This document shows, one piece after another, positions 39,075-48,858 of a stretch of 64,000 nt of DNA; position 1 is the stretch's first letter, and each line of letters begins with the position of its first letter. Both the position numbers and the translations under genes were made by a program. This DNA is from Pseudolysinimonas_A sp947085045. GTDB lineage: Bacteria; Actinomycetota; Actinomycetes; Actinomycetales; Microbacteriaceae. The notes beneath the pieces were generated by a model. It did no database searches and had not been told where the DNA came from. It saw only the letters and a list, made by a program, of their open reading frames with translations. The stretch spans positions 475,573-539,572 of the forward strand of contig CAMTUU010000002.1 of the NCBI GenBank assembly GCA_947085045.1, given 5' to 3'.

Positions 39075-41714
39075 TCAGGCGGTGCGGTTCCGTCGGACGA
39101 GGAACAGGACCACCGCGGCCACGAGCAGCACGAGACCGCCGAGGATCCACGGCAGCGGCGAGGCGGCCGAGCCGTTCTCGGTCGGGACCTCCGCCTCGTC
39201 CTCGACGACGGCGACCGGCTCGACGCAGGCCGAGTCGACCGTCATGCGCAGATCGAGCGGGTCGAGCGCTTCACCCGCGGGGTAGGTGCCGAAGGCCGCG
39301 GCCCCGGCGGCCGTGAGCACCGCGGGGACGCCGGTGAAGGCCACGAGATCGCCACCGTCGCCCTGCTCCGCCGCCGCGAGGTCGAGCTCTGCGAACTCGA
39401 CGCCGGTCTGCGCCGCCGTCTCACCCGACTGGGTCGTGCCCGAGATGTCGAGCAGCAGCACGGCACGCTCGCCGTCGATCACGACCCGGGGATTCGCGAT
39501 CGTCGTGTCGAGCGCCCCGCCGTGGCCGGTGAACCGCACCGAGCCGGCGAAGGCGACGTCGGCATCCCCGGTCTCGGCGTCGTAGCCACCCGTCCCGGTG
39601 AACCCGAACAGCGGGGTCTCGTAGGTCGCGCCATCGGCGGTGGTCCACTCGCCGTTGGCGATCGAGCCGTCGATGTAGGCGCGGAACGACTCCTTGAAGC
39701 CCCAGTCCAGTTCGGCACCCTCGACCGTGCAGCCGACGACCTCGGCCTCCGCGATCTGGATCACGATGCCGCGATCGACCGATCCCTGGAACGTGAAGGT
39801 GTGCTCCCCCGTCAGCCCGGCCGGGAGGTTGCCGGTCCAGGCGATGGTGCCCGCAGCATCCGCCGTCAGGTCGTCGGCGAGGAGAGTCGGCTCGGAGTAG
39901 ATGACGGCGAGGATGCCGGTCTCGCCGGGCTGGAAGCCGTCGGCGGTGAAGGTGACGGTGCCACCCGCGGTGAATTCGGTCTCCTCCGACTCGACCCCGT
40001 CCGTGGCCGGCGCGGTCGCATCGGGGGTAGTGCGCGTCGCCACGACGGCGGCGGCCGCGACGACGCGCGTCGAGCCGTTCGTCGCGTTCGTCGATCCGAT
40101 CGTGAAGGCGATCGAGTCCAGAGCCGTGCCGGCCGGGTACTGCCCGTCGAACGCCCCGGCTCCGGCGGCGGTGAGGGTCGCCGGGACGCCGCTGTAGAGG
40201 ATCGCGCCCGTGCCGTCGACCTGGCGCGAGCCGGATCCGAGGGCGAGCGTCGCGAAATCGACCCGCCCGTCGTAGGTCACGACCGACAGGACTCCGGACG
40301 TCGCGCTCGTGACGCGCACGATCGGGTCGGCGAGGCGCACGTCGAGAGCTCCGTCGTGGCCGCGGAACGTGACGCCGCCGCGGTATGCGGCAGTTCCGAG
40401 CCCCGACGCGTCGAGAGCCGCGGAGGACTGCGGGAAGGAGTACCCACCGCCGACCCCGCTCGCACCGCCCGTGACGGTGATGGATCCTGCCGCGATGCCG
40501 GTGATGTACGAGCGCCAGCTGGCCTTGACTCCCCAGACGAGCGACCCCGCGGTCTGCGGGGCGGGAGCTGTCGTGGGCGTCGGAGTCGGCGTGGCGACCT
40601 GGAACTCCATCGGCGTGTAGGTCTCGAAACGCGGGACCCCGGCCCCGGATCCGGGATAGGTGTAGACGCCGAAGTTGCCGTCGGCGATCGCGCCCGTGAT
40701 CACGGGCGTGACCGTCAGTGTCGTCGTGAACGAACCGTCGGCGTTGATCGCGATGCCGCCACCGCCGACGAGGGTGATCGCGTCGGCGGGCGACATCGCC
40801 CACTTCACGCCGGGCGCTGTCGGGCGCTGCACCAGCGGCACACCCGCGCTCGGCCTCCAGCTCTGCCCGAACTTTCCGAACGCGACGTACACTCCGCCGA
40901 ATCGGCCCGCCAACGGCGGACGCGTGCCGTTGGTGTCGGTGCTCGGCTCGAAGCCCGCTCCGGTCACGGTGACCGTCTCCCCGGTCGTGAGACCCGAGGT
41001 CTTGGACACCACGACCGTCGGCGCGAAACTGACCGGGGTGTAGGTCTCGAACGCCGGGTAGGTCGCCCCGCCGCCCGGGTAGGTGTAGACGCCGAAGTTG
41101 CCGTCGGCGATCGCCCCCGAGATGGCGGGGGTGACGGTGAGCTCGACCTCGAACGACCCGTCCGGGTTGATCGCGACGCCGCCCATGCTCGCGTACGTCG
41201 CGGCGTCAGCGGCATCCATCACCCACTTGAGGCCCGCGGCGGTCGGACGCTGAGCCGTTGGCACGCCCGCGCTCGGACGCCAGTTCTGGGCGAATTTGCC
41301 GAAAGCCACGTACACGCCGCCGAACCGTCCGACCAGCGGCGGACGAATCGCGGTCGTCGCCGGTGCGTCGGCCGAGAAGCCGCTGCCGGTGACCGTGATC
41401 TTCTCACCGGTCACCAGGCCGGTGGTCTTCGACACGACGATCGTGGGGACGACCGCGGCCAGCGCCTGGATCGACGGGGCGGACTCCTCGGCTCCCGCGG
41501 CGGCGCGCGCGGCCTCATCGACAACAGGCTCCTCGACGGTCGCGACCTCGGATGCGGCCGACTCCGTCGGCGCGTCGGTCGCCTCGATCGCGATGGGCGT
41601 CTCGGGGAGATCGTCGGCGAAGGACGGGAGGGAGATTCCCGTGACAGCGAGGAGCGCCGTCAGGACGGCGGCGAGGGCGCGCGCGACAACAGGGCGCGAA
41701 GAGTGGGGACTCAT
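39075..41714 (-). CDS. htaA: HtaA-domain haem-binding surface protein
   Basis: 879 aa. N-terminal signal peptide (about 1-33) and C-terminal TM helix plus RRNRTA tail (about 848-879) anchor the protein at the cell surface. Two tandem modules of about 140 residues repeat the pattern VSKT.GL.TGE...TVTG.GF and GRFGGVYVAFGKF (about 85-220 and 223-360). Two HtaA domains follow (start LVWGVKASWRSYI about 380 and LDWGFKESFRAYI about 650) with Ig-like segments between. HtaA domains bind haem through a conserved Tyr/His and pass it to uptake systems in Corynebacterium. Two DtxR-type iron boxes flank the promoter, so it should be made in iron limitation. Confidence 0.9.
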   Translation of the reverse strand: MSPHSSRPVVARALAAVLTALLAVTGISLPSFADDLPETPIAIEATDAPTESAASEVATVEEPVVDEAARAAAGAEESAPSIQALAAVVPTIVVSKTTGLVTGEKITVTGSGFSADAPATTAIRPPLVGRFGGVYVAFGKFAQNWRPSAGVPTAQRPTAAGLKWVMDAADAATYASMGGVAINPDGSFEVELTVTPAISGAIADGNFGVYTYPGGGATYPAFETYTPVSFAPTVVVSKTSGLTTGETVTVTGAGFEPSTDTNGTRPPLAGRFGGVYVAFGKFGQSWRPSAGVPLVQRPTAPGVKWAMSPADAITLVGGGGIAINADGSFTTTLTVTPVITGAIADGNFGVYTYPGSGAGVPRFETYTPMEFQVATPTPTPTTAPAPQTAGSLVWGVKASWRSYITGIAAGSITVTGGASGVGGGYSFPQSSAALDASGLGTAAYRGGVTFRGHDGALDVRLADPIVRVTSATSGVLSVVTYDGRVDFATLALGSGSRQVDGTGAILYSGVPATLTAAGAGAFDGQYPAGTALDSIAFTIGSTNATNGSTRVVAAAAVVATRTTPDATAPATDGVESEETEFTAGGTVTFTADGFQPGETGILAVIYSEPTLLADDLTADAAGTIAWTGNLPAGLTGEHTFTFQGSVDRGIVIQIAEAEVVGCTVEGAELDWGFKESFRAYIDGSIANGEWTTADGATYETPLFGFTGTGGYDAETGDADVAFAGSVRFTGHGGALDTTIANPRVVIDGERAVLLLDISGTTQSGETAAQTGVEFAELDLAAAEQGDGGDLVAFTGVPAVLTAAGAAAFGTYPAGEALDPLDLRMTVDSACVEPVAVVEDEAEVPTENGSAASPLPWILGGLVLLVAAVVLFLVRRNRTA

Positions 41715-41747
41715 CGGATTCTTTTCGTGGCAGGGAGGCCGTGCAAG

Positions 41748-41766
41748 TTAGCTAAGGCTGGGCTAA
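41748..41766 (-). promoter_or_regulatory. Iron box A (DtxR/IdeR-type) downstream of the htaA -10
   Basis: TTAGCTAAGGCTGGGCTAA matches 14 of 19 positions of the DtxR consensus TTAGGTTAGGCTAACCTAA, and the wider AAGTTAGC/GCTAACTT arms (41745-41769) are a perfect inverted repeat. It lies 5 nt downstream of the -10, so repressor binding would block transcript elongation or open-complex formation. Confidence 0.75.
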
Positions 41767-41770
41767 CTTG

Positions 41771-41800
41771 ACCGTAGAGAACATCCGTCCCATTTGTCAA
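41771..41800 (-). promoter_or_regulatory. htaA promoter
   Basis: Perfect -35 TTGACA (41800-41795) and -10 TACGGT (41776-41771) with an 18-nt spacer. Transcription would begin inside iron box A and leave a 5' leader of about 50 nt. Confidence 0.7.
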
Positions 41801-41817
41801 AGGTGAGCCTTACCTAA
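41799..41817 (-). promoter_or_regulatory. Iron box B (DtxR/IdeR-type) at the htaA -35
   Basis: Minus strand TTAGGTAAGGCTCACC and flanks match 15 of 19 positions of the DtxR consensus. The box abuts the TTGACA -35. It could also influence msrB, which is divergent. Confidence 0.8.
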
Positions 41818-41917
41818 ACGGATCCGTCTACGGCTGCGAACGAAACCCGCCGGCCTCGGGTTGAATAGAGAGGCGGCCGATCCCGGGACCGCCGCCGACG
41901 ACTGCGAGGGCACGAGA

Positions 41918-42334
41918 GTGGACACCACCGGCAAGGACTACACGGTCGACAAGACCGACGAGCAGTGGCGCGAGGAGCTCACGCCCGAGCAGTACCGAGT
42001 GCTCCGCGAGGCGGGCACCGAGCGCGCCTGGACGGGCGAACTCCTCGACGAGAGCCGCGCCGGCCTCTACACCTGCGCCGCCTGCCACGCCGAGCTGTTC
42101 AAGAGCGGCACCAAGTTCGACTCCGGCTGCGGCTGGCCGTCGTTCTACGACTCGGTGAACCCGGATGCCGTGGAGCTCCTCGAGGACGACTCGCTCGGTG
42201 TGATCCGCACCGAGGTGCGCTGCGCCAACTGCGGCTCCCACCTCGGCCACGTTTTCGACGACGGCTTCGGCACCCCGACCGGCCTCCGCTACTGCATGAA
42301 CTCGCTGTCGCTCGGGTTCACCGCCGAGCCGTGA
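41918..42334 (+). CDS. msrB: Peptide-methionine (R)-S-oxide reductase
   Basis: 138 aa. Repairs oxidised methionine using thioredoxin. Two zinc CxxC pairs (YTCAACHA and VRCANCGS), GCGWPSF and the catalytic RYCMNSLSL near the C-terminus are all present. GTG 41918 is preceded by GAGGG at 7 nt; the frame is open further upstream without family match. The stop overlaps the nitroreductase start (GTGA), so both genes are coupled. Confidence 0.95.
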   Translation: MDTTGKDYTVDKTDEQWREELTPEQYRVLREAGTERAWTGELLDESRAGLYTCAACHAELFKSGTKFDSGCGWPSFYDSVNPDAVELLEDDSLGVIRTEVRCANCGSHLGHVFDDGFGTPTGLRYCMNSLSLGFTAEP

Positions 42335-42885
42335 CGACGGGTCCGATCGCCGAGGGGATGCGGCGCCGGCGCTCGCAGCCCTCGGTGAACGGCGACGCGC
42401 CCACCACGCGCGAGCTGCTCCCCCTGATCGAGGCCGCGGCATCGGTCGCCGACCACGCCTCGCTGCGCCCGTGGCGGATCATCGCGCTGCGCGGCGACGC
42501 CCGGACGCGGCTCGGCGCGGCGATCGCGGAGGCGACCGGCCTCGAGGGCGGGACCGCCGAGAAGATGTCGCAGAAGCCGCTGCGCGCCCCCCTGCTGCTC
42601 GCCGTCGTCGTCTCGCCGAAGAAGAGCCACAAGGTGCCCGACTGGGAACAGGAGACCGTCGCCTCGGGCGTCGCACACGCGCTGAGCCTCGTGCTCGACG
42701 AGGCGGGGTGGGGAGTCATGTGGCGCACCGGCCTGTACACCCGGTCCGGCGCCGTGCACCGCATGCACGGCCTCGGGCCCGACGAGCGGCTGCTCGGCTG
42801 GCTCTACATCGGCGGCAAGCAAAAGACCAAGAGCGGACGCCGCAAGCCCGTGAAGGCGCGGGACTACCTCGAGACCCTGCGCTGA
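42331..42885 (+). CDS. Nitroreductase-family flavoprotein (DrgA/YdjA-like)
   Basis: 184 aa. Flavin-binding pattern: DHASLRPWRIIALRGDARTRLG (phosphate-binding Arg and Pro/Trp of the SLRPWR-type motif), RAPLLLAVVVSPKK, VASGVAHALSLVLDEAGWGVMWRTGLY and the dimer-interface LGWLYIGG. This is the short form of YdjA-type nitroreductases (FMN, NADPH). It is coupled to msrB and probably contributes to redox stress defence; substrate unknown. It converges on the DMT transporter gene with a 22-nt overlap. Confidence 0.88.
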   Translation: MTTGPIAEGMRRRRSQPSVNGDAPTTRELLPLIEAAASVADHASLRPWRIIALRGDARTRLGAAIAEATGLEGGTAEKMSQKPLRAPLLLAVVVSPKKSHKVPDWEQETVASGVAHALSLVLDEAGWGVMWRTGLYTRSGAVHRMHGLGPDERLLGWLYIGGKQKTKSGRRKPVKARDYLETLR

Positions 42886-43832
42886 CGTCCCGGCACGGCC
42901 GCGACGACGACCGCCACCAGCACGAGTCCGGTGCCGATCAGCGTCACCACGTGCAGCCCGGTGCCCGACACCGGCACGACCAGGTCGAACCCGACGGAGG
43001 CCACGAGCTGCCCGGCGAGCAGCGCGAGTCCCATCAGCAGCACTCCGGTCGTGCGCACGATGACCGCCTGCGCCGCGATGAACACGCAGCCGGTGAGGCC
43101 GCCCAGATAGAGCCACCACTCCCCCGGGAACGTCGGGTTCCACCCGGCGATCCCGACGTGCGCGAGCAGCGCGATCCCGAGCACGACGGCGCCGACCAGG
43201 AAGTTGCCGAAGGTCGCCGTGAACGCAGAACCGGCGACCTGACGCACCTGGCCGTTGACCGCCTGCTGCCCGCCGACGAGCAACCCCGCGACGAGCGGGA
43301 TGATGAGCGCCCAGACCGGGATATCGGGCCGGATCCGGTCGGACGACGCGATCCCGACCGCCACGACCGCGAGTGCCGTGCCGACGATGCGCTGGGGCGT
43401 CGCCGGCGTCGCGGGCATGAGCGCCAGACCCCGGTGGTCCAGCAGCAGCGAGCTGACCGTCTGCCCGCAGACCACCGCGATCGTGTATGTCGCCACCCCG
43501 AGCAGCCCCACGGTGAGTCCCTGACCGAGCACGAAGAGCGCGCCGCCGACCCCGCCGAGCACGAGCCACCACGGGATGCTGCGCTCCCTCAGCGCCGTCA
43601 CGACCCGGCCGATGCCGACGCGACCCGGTCGCCAGACGAGACTCGCCAGCAAGAGGATCACGAACCCCGAGCCGAACGAGATGAACGCCGCGAGGAACCC
43701 GTCGCCGAGCCGCTGGCCCAGCTCGCCGTTGATGCGCGTCTGCAGCGCGACGAGGATGCCCGCGCCGAATGCCGCGACGAGCGCTGCGGCGAGACGGCCC
43801 GGCGTCACAGCGGGTGGGACGACGGACGACAT
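42864..43832 (-). CDS. DMT-superfamily transporter (DUF606/YdcZ-like)
   Basis: 322 aa with ten predicted TM helices in two five-helix halves, each opening with the ALQTRINGELGQ or GGQQAVNGQVRQ motif. This Q-x(2)-V/I-N-G/A-x-L duplication is diagnostic of the DUF606 (YdcZ) family, related to small multidrug and metabolite exporters. The two halves are internal repeats. ATG 43832 overlaps the stop of the degenerate HNH ORF (TGATG). Substrate unknown. Confidence 0.88.
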   Translation of the reverse strand: MSSVVPPAVTPGRLAAALVAAFGAGILVALQTRINGELGQRLGDGFLAAFISFGSGFVILLLASLVWRPGRVGIGRVVTALRERSIPWWLVLGGVGGALFVLGQGLTVGLLGVATYTIAVVCGQTVSSLLLDHRGLALMPATPATPQRIVGTALAVVAVGIASSDRIRPDIPVWALIIPLVAGLLVGGQQAVNGQVRQVAGSAFTATFGNFLVGAVVLGIALLAHVGIAGWNPTFPGEWWLYLGGLTGCVFIAAQAVIVRTTGVLLMGLALLAGQLVASVGFDLVVPVSGTGLHVVTLIGTGLVLVAVVVAAVPGRQRRVSR

Positions 43833-44080
43833 CAGCGCGACCGACCGGCGCGGTAGCGCTCGCGACGGAAACCACGACCCGTGCCTCGATCGCGCGCTTT
43901 GAACGTCGGCAATCGACTGTCGTCGTCGGGGCAGATCATCCGGACGTGATTCGTTCCGTCGCCGTCGATGTGGTCGGGCACGAACACCAGCGTGGCACCA
44001 TTGATGACGGAAGCCGTGCAGATGTTGGAGCACAAGCGCAGGTCAGGGGTTTCAGTGCCGCAATGCTCACCTGCCCTCAT
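43832..44080 (-). pseudogene. Degenerate HNH-endonuclease-like ORF beside tRNA-Thr
   Basis: 82 aa. The C-terminal part (LVFVPDHIDGDGTN, RMICPDDDSRLPTFKAR, FRRERYRAG) is close to the HNH motif of a small element-encoded nuclease family. The second zinc pair is altered: expected CPNC is CPDD, and four to five residues are missing between TN and HVR. A short CSNIC pair remains upstream. The ORF is uninterrupted and coupled to the DMT gene, so it may still be made, but metal binding and catalysis are doubtful. It lies against the tRNA-Thr gene, as a relic of an integrated element would. Confidence 0.5.
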
Positions 44081-44110
44081 GCCGCGCGCGGCGCGCACGA
44101 CGACCGACAG

Positions 44111-44183
44111 AGCCCCCGAAGGGAATTGAACCCTTGACCCTCTTATTACAAGTAAGACGCTCTAGCCACTGAGCTACGGGGGC
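44111..44183 (-). tRNA. tRNA-Thr (anticodon TGT)
   Basis: 73 nt. Acceptor GCCCCCG/CGGGGGC, D-stem GCTC/GAGC, anticodon stem TCTTA/TAAGA with loop CTTGTAA (anticodon TGT), T-arm AGGGTTCAATTCCCT. CCA is not encoded. Confidence 0.96.
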
Positions 44184-44204
44184 ATTCCGATCGAGCGTAC
44201 TCGT

Positions 44205-45083
44205 CTACGGCGTAGGTGTCGGAGTGGGGGTCGGCGTCGGGTTCTCGCTGAACGACTGCCCCGCCGCCTTGGCGACGAACTGCGCGAACTCGTTCGGGTC
44301 GAAGTTCGTCGTGTAGGCGAACACCTGACCGTTGACGATGATCGTCGGCGTCGAGTCGATCGACGGGACGTCCGTTCCGGCGATGGGCCCCTCGAGCGCG
44401 CGCTGCGTCGCCTCGTTGACCCAGGTGCGGAAGCGCTGCTGGTCGACGCACTTCTCCACCTTGCCGAGGCTCGTGACGCCAGCCGCCTCGGCGATCGCGA
44501 CGAGTTCGTCATCGCTGTAGCCGACCGTGTTCTCCTCGGGTTGGTCGGCGAAGAGGGCCTCGTGGAAGGCGAAGAATTCGTCGGGCGAGTACTCGGCGAC
44601 ACAGGCTGCGGCGTTGGCCGCACGGAGCGAATACTGCGAGCCGGCGGACTTGGCCGTGAAGATCGCGATCGGGTGGTACTCCACCGTGGCCGCGTTGCTC
44701 GCGATCCAGTCCCGCAGCTGCGCGCCGTTGCGCTGCTCGAAGCCTCCGCAGTTGGGGCAGAGGTAGTCGTAGTAGATCTGGATGTCGACGACATCCGTCG
44801 GGTTCGGGTCGGAGGCGACGGGCGTCTGGCCGATGCGCAACGCCGGGGTGCGCGTCGCGGTGAAGTCGACGCCGATCTTCACGCCGTCGCTCAGCATGTT
44901 CTGCGGACCGCGGGTCTGCGGCCGCACCGAGGTGACCAGCACGATCGCGATGATCAGCGCCGCGGCCAGGACGCCACCGGCGATGCCGGCGAAGACGCCG
45001 ATCCGACGTCGTCGGTCGCGTTTGGCATGCTCGGCGCGGAGTTCGCGCGCACGCTCCCGCGCGGCCTCGCGCGATTCAGACAT
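44205..45083 (-). CDS. Membrane-anchored DsbA-family thiol-disulfide protein
   Basis: 292 aa. Basic N-terminal stretch, TM anchor (about residues 28-50), then a DsbA-like thioredoxin domain with IYYDYLCPNCGGFE (C-P-N-C, about residues 109-112), insertion helices and the cis-Pro loop DSTPTIIVNGQ. The C-terminus is a Pro-Thr repeat. It acts outside the membrane on protein disulfides or as an oxidoreductase for secreted proteins. It differs from the second DsbA-like protein at 16095, which has C-E-Y-C. Confidence 0.9.
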   Translation of the reverse strand: MSESREAARERARELRAEHAKRDRRRRIGVFAGIAGGVLAAALIIAIVLVTSVRPQTRGPQNMLSDGVKIGVDFTATRTPALRIGQTPVASDPNPTDVVDIQIYYDYLCPNCGGFEQRNGAQLRDWIASNAATVEYHPIAIFTAKSAGSQYSLRAANAAACVAEYSPDEFFAFHEALFADQPEENTVGYSDDELVAIAEAAGVTSLGKVEKCVDQQRFRTWVNEATQRALEGPIAGTDVPSIDSTPTIIVNGQVFAYTTNFDPNEFAQFVAKAAGQSFSENPTPTPTPTPTP

Positions 45084-45352
45084 GGATCCTCGATCAGTGG
45101 GCTCTGTTCAGTGAACACGGGGCGGGCGCCCGATTACTGCAGTGCCGCGATCGCGGGCAACCGCGGCGGCGCAGGGCGCAACGGATCGAGCGTAGGGATC
45201 GTCGCTGGGAGCCCGCCGGATGCCTCCTGAATCGACGCCGTCCGCGACGTGCCATAATCGGGGGGTGCCGCGCCGATGACGCCGCGGTCGTTCCACCCAT
45301 TCACAACGGATCGTCCGGCACGTACCTGCCGGTGAAGGGAAGTACGTTCGCC
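45084..45352. other. Divergent regulatory gap, dsbA-like / msiK
   Basis: 269 nt without a supported gene. It holds a GTTCAGTGAAC palindrome (45106-45116) near the dsbA-like start and a CATAAT -10-like hexamer (45251-45256) directed to msiK, giving a leader of roughly 95 nt. Nothing else is recognised. Confidence 0.5.
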
Positions 45353-46456
<1,104 letters not shown>

Positions 46457-46466
46457 CCGTTTCGGG

Positions 46467-46505
46467 AACGGCCTCGCACTCCTCGGGGAGGGCGGGGCCG
46501 TTTCG
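46467..46505 (+). terminator. Intrinsic terminator of msiK
   Basis: AACGGCCTCGC (46467-46477) and GCGGGGCCGTT (46492-46502) pair over 11 bp with one T-G, followed by TCGCG and preceded by an overlapping smaller stem CCGTT/AACGG. The T-run is short. Confidence 0.65.
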
Positions 46506-46541
46506 CGTCCGCGGGGCCGCTCACCGTCTTAGGCTCGACGG

Positions 46542-47828
46542 GTGAGCTCCGCCGCCCTGTCGATCACCTCGGCCGTCCCCGACCCGGCCCTGCTCGACCT
46601 GCCGTGGAATCTTCCGCTCGAACTGTGGCCCGACGAGTACATCGCCGCGCTGCCGAAGGGCATCTCGCGCCACCTCGTGCGCTTCGTCCGCCTCGGTGAG
46701 CACGTGCTCGCGGTGAAGGAGACGACCGAGGAGATGGCGCAGCGCGAGTACGACCTGCTGCGCACCCTCAACCGCCTCGACCTGCCGTGCGTCGAACCGG
46801 TGGCGGTCATCACCAACCGCGCCGCCCTCGACGGCGAGCCCCTCGCCCCCGTGCTCGTCACGCGGCACCTCCGGTTCTCGCTCCCATACCGCGCGATCTA
46901 CTCGCAGTCGCTGCGGCCCGACACCGCCACACGCCTGGTCGACGCCCTCGCGGTGCTGCTCGCCCGCCTGCACGTCGCTGGCTTCTTCTGGGGCGACGTC
47001 TCGCTATCCAACACGCTGTTCCGCCGCGACGCCGGCGCCTTCGCCGCGTACCTCGTCGACGCCGAGACCGGGAAGCTGCACGACGGCCGACTGAGCGACG
47101 GTCAGCGCGACCAGGATCTCGAGATCGGCCGCGTCAACATCGCCGGCGAGCTGCTCGACCTGCAGGCGGGCGGGAAACTCGATGAGGATGTCGACCCGGT
47201 GACCGTCGCGGATCGCATCGTCGCCTCGTACCGCGAGTTGTGGACCGAGCTGACGGCATCCGAATCGTTTCCCGAGAGCGAGCGCTGGCGCATCGCCCGC
47301 CGCGTCGAGCGGCTCAACGAGCTCGGCTTCGACATCGAGGAGCTCAGCATCAGCCGCGACGACGACGGCGCCAAAGTGCGAATCCAGCCCAAGGTCGTGG
47401 ATGCCGGCCACCACTCCCGCCGCCTGCTGCGCCTGACCGGGCTGGATGCCGGCGAGAATCAGGCCCGCCGCCTGCTCAACGACCTCGACGCGTACCGCAC
47501 CTCCGGCGGGCGGGACCTGCACGATGAAGAGGAGACCGCGCACGAGTGGCTCGCCCGCGTGTTCGAACCGGTCGTGCGCGCGATCCCCCGGGAGCTGCGG
47601 GGCAAGCTCGAACCCGCCGAGGTGTTCCACCAGTTGCTCGAGCACCGCTGGTACCGCTCGCAGGACGAGAAGCGCAACGTCCCGCTGGCCGAGGCGCTGA
47701 CCTCCTACATCGACACCGTGCTGCGCCACCGGCGCGACGAGATGACGGTCTACGGCCCGCCGACCGGGTCGTTCGGAGCGGTCACTTCGCCGAACCAAGT
47801 CGTCGAGGACTGGCGCGACAAGGTCTAA
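46542..47828 (+). CDS. DUF4032 protein with kinase-like N-terminal domain
   Basis: 428 aa. The N-terminal half resembles a kinase fold (Lipopolysaccharide-kinase/RIO-like): HVLAVKETTEEMAQREYDLLRTL with a Lys-Glu pair, then GFFWGDVSLSNTLFRRDAG (HGD-like WGD and Asn) and AYLVDAETG (DxE-type metal site). The C-terminal DUF4032 domain (about 220-425) ends NQVVEDWRDKV. GTG 46542 follows TAGGCT (46530-46535) by 6 nt. Activity is unproven. It converges on rlmB with a 4-nt overlap of the stop codons. Confidence 0.85.
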   Translation: MSSAALSITSAVPDPALLDLPWNLPLELWPDEYIAALPKGISRHLVRFVRLGEHVLAVKETTEEMAQREYDLLRTLNRLDLPCVEPVAVITNRAALDGEPLAPVLVTRHLRFSLPYRAIYSQSLRPDTATRLVDALAVLLARLHVAGFFWGDVSLSNTLFRRDAGAFAAYLVDAETGKLHDGRLSDGQRDQDLEIGRVNIAGELLDLQAGGKLDEDVDPVTVADRIVASYRELWTELTASESFPESERWRIARRVERLNELGFDIEELSISRDDDGAKVRIQPKVVDAGHHSRRLLRLTGLDAGENQARRLLNDLDAYRTSGGRDLHDEEETAHEWLARVFEPVVRAIPRELRGKLEPAEVFHQLLEHRWYRSQDEKRNVPLAEALTSYIDTVLRHRRDEMTVYGPPTGSFGAVTSPNQVVEDWRDKV

Positions 47829-48841
47829 GCCCCGGTCGCGCCCTTCTGGGCCCGCAGCTTCGAGATCTCGTAGAGGCTCACCGACACGGCGATACCGGCG
47901 TTGAGCGACTCGGTGCTCGAGGTGATCGGGATGCTGACGACCGCGTCGCAGGTCTCGGTGACGAGCCGAGACAGGCCCTTGCCCTCGCTGCCGACGACGA
48001 GCACGATCGGCTGCTTCGCGAGTTCCAGACCCGGCAGCGCGACGTCGCCGCCGCCGTCGAGTCCGAGCACGAAGACCCCACGCGCCTTGAGCTCCTTGAG
48101 GGTCTGTGTCAGGTTCGACGCCATCGCGACCGGGATGCGGGAGGCGGCGCCCGCGGAGGTCTTCCAGGCGGAGGCCGTCATCCCGACGCTGCGGCGCTGC
48201 GGCACGATCGCGCCCTGGCCGCCGAACGCGGCGATCGAGCGAACGATCGCGCCGAGGTTGCGTGGATCGGTGATGCCATCGAGGGCGACGAGCAGCGGGG
48301 TCTGGCCTCGGCTGATGATCTTGTCGAGCAGCTCGAGCGGATGCGCGTACTCGTACGCGGGCACCTTGAGCGCGATGCCCTGGTGCACGGCGTCGGGCCC
48401 CGACATCCGATCGATCTCCTGGCGCATGACCTCGAGCACCGGGATGTTGCGCTTCGCGGCGAGCGAGAGCGACTCCTTGATGCGGTCGTCCATCTCGAGC
48501 CGTGTCGCGATGTACAGCGTCGTGGCGGGGATCTTCGCGCGGAGCGCCTCGACGACAGAGTTGCGGCCGGTGACCACCTCGGCGTCGCCCTCCTTCTTCG
48601 GCGGGCGACGCTGCTGCGCCGGCTTGCCCGCGCCGCCGTCGGAGCCGCCTTTGTTGTACTTCGCCCGCGCGGCGTCGAGGCGGTCCTGCGCGGCCTTCCG
48701 CTTGCCGGCGACGTGCCAGGAGCGGTCGGTCGCCTTCGGCGTCGGACCCTTGCCTTCCAGCGCCTTGCGGCCGTGACCGCCGGTGCCGACCGTCGGTCCC
48801 TTCTTGTTGCCGCGGGCGCGGGGGTTGCCAGGCTTAGCCAT
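47825..48841 (-). CDS. rlmB: 23S rRNA (guanosine-2'-O)-methyltransferase (SpoU family)
   Basis: 338 aa. A basic, low-complexity N-terminal stretch of about 85 residues is followed by the SpoU substrate-binding domain (VTGRNSVVEALRA) and the knotted SPOUT domain: LLVALDGITDPRNLGAIVRSIAAFG (motif 1), LVVGSEGKGLSRLV (motif 2) and PITSSTESLNAGIAVSVSLYEI (motif 3). These are intact. In actinobacteria it follows cysS in the carD-ispDF-cysS-rlmB order, as here (18 nt gap). Confidence 0.93.
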   Translation of the reverse strand: MAKPGNPRARGNKKGPTVGTGGHGRKALEGKGPTPKATDRSWHVAGKRKAAQDRLDAARAKYNKGGSDGGAGKPAQQRRPPKKEGDAEVVTGRNSVVEALRAKIPATTLYIATRLEMDDRIKESLSLAAKRNIPVLEVMRQEIDRMSGPDAVHQGIALKVPAYEYAHPLELLDKIISRGQTPLLVALDGITDPRNLGAIVRSIAAFGGQGAIVPQRRSVGMTASAWKTSAGAASRIPVAMASNLTQTLKELKARGVFVLGLDGGGDVALPGLELAKQPIVLVVGSEGKGLSRLVTETCDAVVSIPITSSTESLNAGIAVSVSLYEISKLRAQKGATGA

Positions 48842-48858
48842 GCGCTGCTCGTCTCACT

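Noticed and set aside
38931..41771. Plus-strand frame of 946 codons across the htaA gene
   Set aside because: Shadow frame; the minus strand has signal peptide, repeats, two HtaA domains and a membrane anchor.
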